Shown one piece after another: positions 37,981 to 46,636 of a stretch of 64,000 nt of DNA. Location: NCBI GenBank assembly GCA_949358305.1, contig OX442317.1:9428186-9492185 (forward strand), in the 5' to 3' direction. The notes below the pieces were generated by a model. It ran no database searches, had not been told where the DNA came from, and saw only the letters and a program-made list of their open reading frames with translations. How positions within the stretch are numbered: the first letter of the stretch is position 1; each line of letters starts with the position of its first letter. Source of the DNA: Strigamia acuminata (taxonomy: Eukaryota > Arthropoda > Chilopoda > Geophilomorpha > Linotaeniidae). The position numbers and the translations under genes were made by a program.

Positions 37981-39180
37981 TTATCGTCTAAAACGGTAGC
38001 AGCAGCCATATGTGGTATGGTTTGTTTATCTACTCGAAGGCTTTCGAATTTTGCCAAAAGATGGCGCTGCACGGTGGCGCGCATGCGCAAATCTTAATGC
38101 GAAAACTGTCTATTTTGAAAAAGTAACAGCTTAAAACATTGCTTCCAGACTTTTAAAAACATTTTATTCTTAAATTTTAGTCATTTTAATTCATTTCAAA
38201 GATCTAAAATAAACAAACTAAATAAAACCACAACAAAACTACTTTTCCTGGTGGAAGTATACAGGCAACAGTTAGTAGTAAACAGGCTCGGCCAATAGGA
38301 ACTAGTGTGCTTCTAACGATGAGCCAGAGTATAGACGGTAACTTAAAATAAAAATAGAATAAAAATCAAGAGAAAATATTTGAGCAGTAGTTGAAAATAC
38401 ATTAAATTCAATGTTACAGCGTTTTATATAGGTTTAAAGAGTGAAGCGACTGAGACTAATGCAGGAGATGAACTAGTAGGAATTCATTCAGACTTTTACT
38501 GGCTTGCTAACAACAATGCAACCCGACTAAAAGACATTTACACTAGCTGGTGTAACGGCTACCCTGCATCTAGAAAATGGGGTCAAAATGATCTTTGTGC
38601 CACTATAGCTCATGAAACCTCTTGTTGGCTTAATCATAACTGTTATTCCGACATCACCGGAGCAATCTGTGAGGACCGAATACCAAACAAAATAAAAGAC
38701 ATCACCCCTAAGTCTGTGGATACTTCTGAATTCAAAGGTGTAAGATATACATTTCATAATGGAGTAGACTTGTCATGGAAGACGGCTGAAAAGAGATGCA
38801 CTGATAATATGCAAAGACTCGTCAGCATTCAAAGTGAAGAGGAATTAGAATTTATAAAGAACAAAACGAAAGAGAAACAAATAAGTATTTACTTCAAGCT
38901 GAAATGATGTTGCAATAGCAAATTAATCCACTTAAATTATTTCGTAGATTATTGGATCGGTTTATCAGCAGCCAAACTTGAAGAACGATTCCACATACAA
39001 TAAGACTGGCTCGACCGTACTCACCGAAACTTTTTCAACAACTGGTGTTCTCCAGACAGGACCCTAGAGGGAGAAGAAGACAACTGTGCTTTCATAAGGG
39101 TCGAAGGACTTTGCTGGAAAAACTGGGAGTGTGATAACGATGATGGTATAGCCAATGGGTATATTTGTAAAAACACGTAG

Positions 39181-39225
39181 ACTGCATTCTGCATTCTGCA
39201 TTCTGCATTCTGCCTTGTGTTCTAA
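39181..39225 (+). repeat. TGCATTC heptamer repeat in the CTL-A 3' UTR
   Basis: ACTGCATTC followed by three further TGCATTC units, directly after the CTL-A stop codon. Confidence 0.8.
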
Positions 39226-39251
39226 ACTACAAGTATTGTTTAGATGGTATG

Positions 39252-39490
39252 TGTTGAGTATTTGCCATATTATATAATATAGCACCATGGTATTTTTGTT
39301 ATTTACATTATGTTGTCTATGTATGTGGAGCCATCTGGCGTCCTTTATGTTTTCTTTTATTTATGACGTCATTCATGTTAAAGATGGCGACTACGTGTGA
39401 GGTAGAATAAATGCTGTCTGTTAAATGTTTCCTTCAAGTCTTCCCTGCTTGTTTCCTGGGTTTCCAGTGCGTGGATCTTTAATGACAACA
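39252..39490 (+). repeat. Copia 5' LTR
   Basis: 239 bp, TG...CA. Contains TATTATATAATATAG (TATA-like), TGACGTCA (CRE-type site, near 39364) and AATAAA near 39410. Confidence 0.93.
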
Positions 39491-39560
39491 ATGGTTATGG
39501 GCCTGTTCAGCTGGAAATAATACGGGAAGACGAGGAGTTTTGGTATGCGATATCAAAGAG

Positions 39561-39656
39561 AACAATTTCGCGAGTGAGGACAATTTCGCGGGTGAGGAAA
39601 ATTTCGCGAGTGAGGAGAATTTCGCGAGTGAGGAGAATCTCGCGAGTGACGAGAGG
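39561..39656 (+). repeat. 18-bp tandem repeat in the copia leader
   Basis: Five copies of AATTTCGCGAGTGAGGAG with minor changes lie between the primer site and the polyprotein start. A structural or translational role is possible but unproven. Confidence 0.85.
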
Positions 39657-40397
39657 TTTTTGAGTAACTAAAACTGTGAGTAAATGTTTAATGGTGTTTT
39701 TGTGCGACGAGAGGTGAAGAATTTCTATTTTCGACGTGTTATTGCGAGCCAGCGATGTTATGCCAACCGATACTCGTTTTGTGACAACTGTATTTCGAAA
39801 ATGGCGCTCCCTGCTTGCGGTACATCTGGGATTTGATAGTGGAGAACTTGAGAACGAGAGAATACATCGTGGTGGACTTTGATTGGATTGTGTGGTTTAA
39901 AAGTTTTTTTTGTGGAGAAATTTATTGTTTTTTTGGGAATTTATTTATTTTGAAAATTTGAGAATTTGTTTGTGGAATTTGACAATTTGAGAATTTATTT
40001 GTTTATTTTCTTTGTATGATTTAGTAGGTTTAGAGTGGATTGTGTGGCTGTTTTTCCTGACATTCTGAGGACTTTGTGTTTTGGAATTTTGGACCTGAAC
40101 TGTGTTGTGGACAATGATTCGCCTGGAATTTGGACATTTCCTAGAAGCCATCCTGTGAATGCATCAACGTCCACGGACGCAACATCAACATTTTTGCTTA
40201 TTTATTTGCTTGAATTTTTGAATTTTTTTTATTTTGTCAAAAGTGATACTGACCATTTATCAAAGCGTTACTAACCCCTACACATTGCACTTGGTGTGGG
40301 TGTACGTGCTCTTGTTCAGTTTTTACTGGCAAGATTATCAGTGTGCGATTATCCCTTGGAGTGTGTGCGATTTTGATTTGGTGAAACGATATCAAAC

Positions 40398-43300
40398 ATG
40401 ACCGAGGAGGGGAATAATCGGACTGGAACGGTCATATTGTCATGGGACAATTTTGCTCAATGGAAGGAGGAAATTGAGGTTTCATTAATGGACAGGAATT
40501 GTTGGAGCTTTTTGACTGAAACCCCACCTGGAGTGCCTCCAGTTACTGATTTGCGTGCCACTGAGCGTTATCAACAGCGCAAAGCTCAGGCCTACTCCAC
40601 TATTTACAAGTCAATAGGAGCAGAGTTAAGACCGCATATTTCACATACCAGAGATGGCAAGGTGGCTTGGGATGCCCTTTTGGCGCATTTTGAGCCGGTG
40701 TCACATTCACGAATATGTGCTCTATATGATGAATTGGCAGCCTTGAGGATTAAGCCGGGCGAAACAATACGTCTTTTCGCGCAACGGATCCGTGTGGTGC
40801 AGAAGAAGTTGACAGAGCTGGGTGAAGTGATCTCAGAGATTTTTATTTGTTACCAGTTGATTCGAAACTTACCGGCAGAGTTTCAGCCTGTTGTATTGTC
40901 CATCCATAGGGGGCCGAAAGATAAGTTTACCTTGAATGAGGCTGAAAAGGAGCTCATTTCGGAAGAGGGCAGATTAAAGCAGCTTCAATCCGACAATGGG
41001 TCGTTTAATTCTGCTGGAGTGTTTGCCGCTAGTGAGGATAGAAATGTGTATCTTCAGGACGAGTTTGGGTATGACTACGTTGCGGTTCCCGATTACTCAC
41101 AGATGCCTGTGCTACAGTCACAGCGACCGGGAGATGTGGTGAGGAACGATGAAAGTCTTTTTGGTCAGGGACAAGTAGCCATGGGAGGTGGACGTTTCTA
41201 TAGGAATGTAGCTCGAGGAGGGACGGTTATTACATCGAATCAACGCGGTGTACAGCGATTACCTCGGACAATTTACCGAAGAAGACCGGGAATGGTTGGA
41301 TCTTCATTTGGCGGCCGGGGGACAGTCGATGGGCGACCTACATTTGGGGGGCCGTGTTATCGATGCCAGAAGCCGGGCCATATGGCAAGGGATTGTACGG
41401 AGGTGGTTTATGTGTATGAGGATGAGGTGGTTCCATCTACAGCCGTTGAAATCCTGGAGGAGAAGAAGACGACTCCCATGTTGTCCCTCGCTGAGGATCC
41501 TGGTTGTGCTGAATATGGACTTTTGACTGAAGCCCTTAGCGGGGGGTTTGAGACTAGATCTGACGATTGGGTTTTCGATACTGGAGCTACGAGTCATATT
41601 TGTCGGAATCGGAATTTGTTTACTAAGTTTATTGAGACAAAGGGGGACAGTATTAAATCTGCAGGGAGTCAACAGGAGACGCCCATAATGGGGATGGGTT
41701 CGACTGCGTTTTTGGACCGTTCTTCTGGTGGCCGACTGAATCGGGTCACTTTTAATCGGGTTATCTATGCACCTGGAATCCGAAGAAACCTTGTATCTGG
41801 CCCGCGTTTGGATGACTTGGGTTGCCATTTCGTGGGGACTGGTGGCAAGGTTTATATTTTTACCCCGGATTGGTCTAGAGTCATTATGGTTGGAGTTAAG
41901 GACCAAATTGGTGGATTGTACCATATTGTTCCGAACGTTCGAGAAGACCCGGGATTGAATGACACTCAGATTCCGGATCTAAATGAGAGAATACGCAATT
42001 ATGCTTTGGTTACGAGTGAGGATAAATTGGAAAGTGATCGGTTGATGGACTTGAAGATTGATCATGTGGAGGTTCCTACCCGTCATATTAAGGATGACCC
42101 GGATCAGGTTTTGCTGTGGCACCTTCGATACTGTCATTATAATCAGGACGACGTTAAAAGGACATCAAAGATTGATTGTGTCATTGGGATGCCATTGTTG
42201 GCCGGCAAGCCGGATCGCTGTGATGCCTGTTCCTTGGCGAAAGCGAGGTCGAGATCATATAAATCCATACCGGGACCGAGATCGAGTAAGCCACTTCAGC
42301 TTGTACACACGGATGTATGTGGACCCTTGAGTATACCATCAAGAACTGGATTTATCTATTTCGTGACTTTTACGGATGATTTTTCGCGTTACCGGACGGT
42401 GATAGGAATGAAGAGTAAGAGCGAGGTAGTTGATCATTTTAAGGTTTATCAGGCAAGGATGGAACGTCAAACTGGATATAAAATTATGGCTGTGAGGAGT
42501 GACAATGGCCTCGAATACTGTAACCGGAAGTTTTCTGCGATTTGCGAATCCCAGGGTATTCGACACGAGAGGACTAACATTTATACGCCTCAAATGAATG
42601 GGGTGGCTGAGAGATTTAATCTTACCCTGATGAATGGAATTCGATGTTGTTTGGACTATGCTGGCTTGGAGAATGATTTCTGGGAAGAGGCAGCCCACAC
42701 TGTGTGCTATACCATAAATAGAATATCTCGAAGAGACAGTGATAAGACCCCGTATGAATTAATTTATGGTACAAAGCCTAATGTGAAACATCTTAGAACT
42801 TTTGGGTGCTTAGTTTATGCGAAGATTGCAGCAAAGACGTCCAAATTGGACAACCGAGCTAAAGCTGGAATTATGGTTGGCTACTCGTCAAAAACGATTG
42901 GATATCGTGTTTTCATACCGGGGGAAAGAGTTATTTGGGACACATCCAATGTGGTGTTCGACGAACAGAAGATCGGCAGTGTTTGCGTGCTGGACCCGGA
43001 GATTACTCTGACCCCGAAGACTGTTGATTTTGTTGAGGAACCAGAGGACGATTATTATGACGAGGACCCGATTTTGGGCTTGAATGGACCGGATGGAGAA
43101 TTGGACAAACATGAGGATGAGGTCAAAGCTCCGAAACTGGATGAACATGAGGAAAGATTAATGGACAAGGTTGAAACTCAGGAAATCCCGGGGATTGAAT
43201 CGCCACTTAGACCCTTGAGGGTTTTGGTCCACCCTCTGACGCCCGTGGTGAGCAGTGGAGGACGTGAAGTGGAGGATCTCCCATTAATTGGGGCCGTGAG

Positions 43301-45227
43301 ATCACCGGTGGTCTCTGGATCCTCGAAGATGACTTCAGTTAGAGAAACAAGAAGTAACGCTAGCAAGATGAGATCGTGCCGTGATGTAGAGTGGTTTAGA
43401 ACGGCCGTCCCGAGAAAGGATTTGAGGGGATATAATATCTATTTTGGACTCTCCCAGAATTCTAGACAGTGTAAATCGGAGAATGATGTGATTGCTTTCT
43501 GCCGGGATTCCGGCCTTATGTACGATGCATCTTTATTTGTATACTCGACACTCAACCCGTTTACGGGCTGGCTGAACTCAGTGCCCGGTGAATGCGTGGA
43601 AACCGTGGAATTGACCCGCTCCGACTCTTGGGATGATTTGGCTTGGGGTGGCGAGGAATTATTCACCATGGAGGCTGGGGTCCCTGGATCTTATGAATCT
43701 GCCGTGAATTCGGAGAATTCTGAGGACTGGAGGGGAGCGATGAGTGACGAGATTTCGATTTTGAGGGCCCGTGATGTCTGGGACCTCACGGAATTACCGC
43801 CAGGAGTGAAGGTTCTGGGCTCTCGCTGGGTGTATGCGTTGAAGCGTGACGTTGATGGGAAGATCGCCCGCTTCAAGGCCAGATTTGTTGCCCAAGGTTT
43901 CAATCAGATTTATGGAGATACCTACGATGATGTTTTCTCGCCCGTCGTTGACTTTAGTGTGATTCGCTTGCTGTTTGTCCTGTTGGTTTGTACTTTAAGT
44001 TGGGTACATTGCCAATTTGATGTTAAAAGTGCCTACTTGTATGCCAAGCTTAAGGAGACGGTCTACATCCGTCAACCTAAGGGATTTGTCACCAAGGGGA
44101 AAGAACACCTCGTTTGCCTCTTGAAACGTGCCCTGTACGGGCTTCATCAGTCTGGAAGGGCTTGGAATGATGAGTTTGACGCTTACCTGAAGTCCAGAGG
44201 TTTTGAGCCCTTATTATGGTGCAATTGTGTCTATCGACTGAAATGTCGTACCATCTTAATCGTGTATGTGGATGACATTATTATTTTTGGCATTACGAAT
44301 AGGGACATTAGTTTGGCATCTTCAATCATTGCCGAAAAGTTTGACCTGGTGAATTTGGGACCTGTAAGGAAGATGCTTGGAATTGAGTTTGAACAAACAG
44401 ACTGTGGTTTTGTGATGCACCAGAGGGGTTATATTGGGGCTATTCTGGAGAAATTCAAGATGTTTCTGCCTAGCAAGGCTGGATTGCCGATTGCTGTGGG
44501 GACGTTGATGTCGCGAGCTGACTCTCCCAAGACTGAAGGTGAACGCACTGATATGCTGAAATACCCGTATCGGAGTCTCTTGGGTTGCTTCTCTTTCTTG
44601 TCCACGAGAACTCGCCCTGACTTGTCATACGCAACTAACATCTTTAGTCAATTCCAGTCGGATCCTGGTATTGTGCATTGGAATGGACTCGTGAGGATGC
44701 TTGGATACCTATTCCTCACTCGTGATTACTGTATGAAGCTCTCACGGGGCGCTGACTTGTTTTTGGAGGTCTTTACGGATTCTGATTATGCGAACAATCG
44801 CGACGATAGAACCTCGATTGGGGGAACGATTTTAGTGTTATCATCCGTTCCAATATTTTGGAGGACCTTTAAGCAGAAATGTGTGACACTCTCTTCAATG
44901 GAGTCCGAATATGTGGCATTAACAGAGTCAATTAAGGACTTCCTATTCATTAAGCGCATAATGTTTGAGCTATGCCAATTTATTGCGTTTGATTTCTCGT
45001 TCGTCGTCTATTGCGATAATCAATCGGCAGTCGACTTCTCTCGAAATGCAGTCGAAAAGAGAAGAACCAAACACATAGACGTACGGTTCCATTGGATCCG
45101 CAATCTGGTTAGGGGTGGGGAAGTAATACTTGCCCACGTCGGTACAAAGCTTAATTTTGCCGATGGGTTTACAAAGGCTTACGATCGAGTTAAAATGTCC
45201 CACTTTTGTCGACGCCTCTTTGGATGA
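40398..45227 (+). CDS. Copia Gag-Pol polyprotein, 1609 aa, intact
   Basis: A single frame from ATG (AACATGACC) with no internal stop. Order of domains: Gag (UBN2-like, residues about 20-200); CCHC knuckle CYRCQKPGHMARDC near 320; aspartic protease DTGATSH near 394; GAG-pre-integrase HLRYCH...CDACSLAKA near 575-615; integrase core HTDVCGPL near 636 and RSDNGLEYC near 700; reverse transcriptase WVYALKRD...FKARFVAQG near 1150 and YVDDI near 1289; RNase H TDSDYANNRDDR near 1460 and CDNQSAVDF. Gene order protease-integrase-RT-RNase H is diagnostic of Ty1/copia. It is longer than Drosophila copia (about 1400 aa), mostly in the Gag and integrase-RT linker. No frameshift separates gag and pol. Confidence 0.95.
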   Translation: MTEEGNNRTGTVILSWDNFAQWKEEIEVSLMDRNCWSFLTETPPGVPPVTDLRATERYQQRKAQAYSTIYKSIGAELRPHISHTRDGKVAWDALLAHFEPVSHSRICALYDELAALRIKPGETIRLFAQRIRVVQKKLTELGEVISEIFICYQLIRNLPAEFQPVVLSIHRGPKDKFTLNEAEKELISEEGRLKQLQSDNGSFNSAGVFAASEDRNVYLQDEFGYDYVAVPDYSQMPVLQSQRPGDVVRNDESLFGQGQVAMGGGRFYRNVARGGTVITSNQRGVQRLPRTIYRRRPGMVGSSFGGRGTVDGRPTFGGPCYRCQKPGHMARDCTEVVYVYEDEVVPSTAVEILEEKKTTPMLSLAEDPGCAEYGLLTEALSGGFETRSDDWVFDTGATSHICRNRNLFTKFIETKGDSIKSAGSQQETPIMGMGSTAFLDRSSGGRLNRVTFNRVIYAPGIRRNLVSGPRLDDLGCHFVGTGGKVYIFTPDWSRVIMVGVKDQIGGLYHIVPNVREDPGLNDTQIPDLNERIRNYALVTSEDKLESDRLMDLKIDHVEVPTRHIKDDPDQVLLWHLRYCHYNQDDVKRTSKIDCVIGMPLLAGKPDRCDACSLAKARSRSYKSIPGPRSSKPLQLVHTDVCGPLSIPSRTGFIYFVTFTDDFSRYRTVIGMKSKSEVVDHFKVYQARMERQTGYKIMAVRSDNGLEYCNRKFSAICESQGIRHERTNIYTPQMNGVAERFNLTLMNGIRCCLDYAGLENDFWEEAAHTVCYTINRISRRDSDKTPYELIYGTKPNVKHLRTFGCLVYAKIAAKTSKLDNRAKAGIMVGYSSKTIGYRVFIPGERVIWDTSNVVFDEQKIGSVCVLDPEITLTPKTVDFVEEPEDDYYDEDPILGLNGPDGELDKHEDEVKAPKLDEHEERLMDKVETQEIPGIESPLRPLRVLVHPLTPVVSSGGREVEDLPLIGAVRSPVVSGSSKMTSVRETRSNASKMRSCRDVEWFRTAVPRKDLRGYNIYFGLSQNSRQCKSENDVIAFCRDSGLMYDASLFVYSTLNPFTGWLNSVPGECVETVELTRSDSWDDLAWGGEELFTMEAGVPGSYESAVNSENSEDWRGAMSDEISILRARDVWDLTELPPGVKVLGSRWVYALKRDVDGKIARFKARFVAQGFNQIYGDTYDDVFSPVVDFSVIRLLFVLLVCTLSWVHCQFDVKSAYLYAKLKETVYIRQPKGFVTKGKEHLVCLLKRALYGLHQSGRAWNDEFDAYLKSRGFEPLLWCNCVYRLKCRTILIVYVDDIIIFGITNRDISLASSIIAEKFDLVNLGPVRKMLGIEFEQTDCGFVMHQRGYIGAILEKFKMFLPSKAGLPIAVGTLMSRADSPKTEGERTDMLKYPYRSLLGCFSFLSTRTRPDLSYATNIFSQFQSDPGIVHWNGLVRMLGYLFLTRDYCMKLSRGADLFLEVFTDSDYANNRDDRTSIGGTILVLSSVPIFWRTFKQKCVTLSSMESEYVALTESIKDFLFIKRIMFELCQFIAFDFSFVVYCDNQSAVDFSRNAVEKRRTKHIDVRFHWIRNLVRGGEVILAHVGTKLNFADGFTKAYDRVKMSHFCRRLFG

Positions 45228-45277
45228 ATTTTATGTATATATGTAGCGGCGAATTATGGTGCTATAGGGGGCCGCAT

Positions 45278-45516
45278 TGTTGAGTATTTGCCATATTATA
45301 TAATATAGCACCATGGTATTTTTGTTATTTACATTATGTTGTCTATGTATGTGGAGCCATCTGGCGTCCTTTATGTTTTCTTTTATTTATGACGTCATTC
45401 ATGTTAAAGATGGCGACTACGTGTGAGGTAGAATAAATGCTGTCTGTTAAATGTTTCCTTCAAGTCTTCCCTGCTTGTTTCCTGGGTTTCCAGTGCGTGG
45501 ATCTTTAATGACAACA
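45278..45516 (+). repeat. Copia 3' LTR
   Basis: 239 bp, reads the same as the 5' LTR by eye. Followed by GTATG (target duplication). Confidence 0.93.
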
Positions 45517-45521
45517 GTATG

Positions 45522-45560
45522 AATGGTAGGAATAAATAAAGCATTATACTTTCGATTGAA
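45522..45560 (+). terminator. Displaced 3' UTR end and AATAAA of CTL-A
   Basis: AATAAATAAAGCATTATACTTTCGATTGAAATC resumes immediately after copia (cited in part: AATAAATAAAGCATT). The intact CTL-B gene ends with the near-identical ATAAATAAAGCATTGC. So this is the poly(A) region of CTL-A, now about 6.3 kb from its stop codon. Confidence 0.75.
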
Positions 45561-46556
45561 ATCGTTGCCAATTTTGTAATGCAAATGGAACTTCACTGTG
45601 GAATCTCACAAATTAGAGATTAAAATCTGTCAATGAATGTTCAAACACCAGTTTAAGATGGAACACAATACAACAAGGTGTTTATGTTAAATCTAGGTAG
45701 TTAAATCCAGGTTGGAAATGAACAAACAAGAAAGCATAAACTCATTTTAACTTCCTGTAACCAAAAACAAGTACAAGGTACAATCATACTGATACAATTG
45801 TAAATCTTAAGCAACAACTTAACAATCTAACACCAGATGTCACTAACTCAACACCGGATGTCTTTAACTCAACAGTTTACTTGCAGAAAGTTTACATTCG
45901 GACTGAACAATACGTCCATATAACGTTTTTACTATGAACATGTATACAGGGTGGACCAAAAGTCTAATCCCCTCAAATATTTCCTGAGCAATTGCATCTG
46001 GGCCAACTTTGATGAAGCGATCGTATAGGAAGTTGGGCGAGAGCAATCCAAAGATGTCATCAAATTTGACCTTGAAGGCCATTTTCAAGGTCATTCACTT
46101 GCTAACTTCTAAACCAATCAGGTTAGAGCAAAAAAGTCAATTACAAAGTTGTAGAGCACCATCAAATTAGTACTATCCAACTTATCTTAGTCATCTTAAG
46201 TTAAATGTTTTTCATGGTTAAATTGATCGGATTTAAAACTTGATATTAGTTTTATATTTCACCGCTAAATGGCGCTGCGATCTGTGATAGCAGAATGTTT
46301 CCATTTGTCTAAAATTGAATATTCAATTTGGAATAATAAACGAACATACACGTGGAAAAACACAGGAAACAATGTGGCATTGTTTCATTGACTCAAAAAC
46401 ATTTGTTTTATTACGTAATAACATTGTAACGACATTTGTATGTAATGGATCATTTTAACCGGTTTCAGCCGTTTTAAGTAGGGAGAAATTCCAGTCGTTC
46501 TAGTGTTAAAGCCAATTAAAACAAATTTTATTTTTATCATAAGTGTAATGAATACA
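45560..46556. other. Intergenic DNA with TE-derived patches
   Basis: A duplicated AACACCAGATGTC / AACACCGGATGTC pair lies near 45830. TATACAGGGTGGACCAAAAG at 45950 is of the kind found at the ends of arthropod DNA transposons. No host gene is seen. Confidence 0.45.
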
Positions 46557-46636
46557 GAAATCCGACTCCAGGATGTATAAACAGGATATAAATCTTTCCA
46601 CTCATTCAACATTTCTTAAAGAAACATTGCTCAATT
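46557..46636 (+). promoter_or_regulatory. CTL-B core promoter and leader
   Basis: CCGACTCCAGGATGTATAAA, then CAGGATATAAATCTTTCCA, then CATTGCTCAATT directly before the ATG. The same three blocks precede CTL-D. GATATAAATC is the likely TATA box, which puts the start site near 46615 and gives a leader of only about 20 nt. Confidence 0.65.

Larger units (their letters stand above)
36031..38110. mobile_element. 2.1-kb TIR transposon with TA target duplication, nested in a MITE
   Basis: The termini are GACAGTTTTCGCATTA (36031-36046) and its exact complement (38095-38110), flanked by TA on both sides. The paralogous MITE in CTL-B reads ATCATGTATTTTGAAAAA across the same point without the insert (near 47310), an internal empty site. 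Near the left end a short frame contains KKRKRRVTFHKFP, weakly reminiscent of a THAP domain. No complete transposase is present. The middle is GC-rich and Pro-rich, flanked by about 46-bp repeats in both orientations. Class is uncertain (TA duplication; possibly THAP-related). Confidence 0.75.
35828..38333. mobile_element. MITE (TATACTCTGGC ends), interrupted by a larger element
   Basis: The left end (TATACTCTAACTCATC...) and right end (complement of TATACTCTGGCTCATCG) are the inverted termini of the family seen complete at 50806-51214. About 200 bp on the left and 223 bp on the right belong to the MITE. The 2080 bp between them are a later insertion. Confidence 0.7.
34292..39180 (+). pseudogene. 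Double C-type-lectin-like protein, copy A (CTL-A), one in-frame stop
   Basis: Exons 34292-34532, 38420-38884 and 38948-39180 match CTL-B in length and phase (1/1). The product would be a secreted protein: signal peptide MFHTIVILLFCPPQVWL, then two C-type-lectin-like domains (GRKIVVLQ through GAICEDR; then GVRYTFH through YICKNT). Splice donor ATAA then GTATTT is shared with CTL-B. The last exon has TAA at 39001-39003, after which the frame stays open and well conserved to the family's normal stop, so the gene is at most recently inactivated, or the stop is an allele or sequencing error. The 3.9-kb second intron hosts nested elements. The 3' UTR is split from its AATAAA by the copia insertion. 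Confidence 0.8.
39247..45521 (+). mobile_element. Complete Ty1/copia LTR retrotransposon
   Basis: 5' LTR 39252-39490 and 3' LTR 45278-45516 are both 239 bp, begin TGTTGAG and end GACAACA, and I see no difference between them. GTATG flanks the element on both sides (39247-39251 and 45517-45521). The primer site GGTTATGGGCC (39493-39503) complements the anticodon region of initiator tRNA-Met, the half-tRNA priming known for copia. A long leader (39504-40397) precedes one uninterrupted polyprotein frame. A GGGGGCC tract precedes the 3' LTR. Insertion is in the 3' UTR of CTL-A, same orientation. Everything indicates a recent, possibly active copy. Confidence 0.95.
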
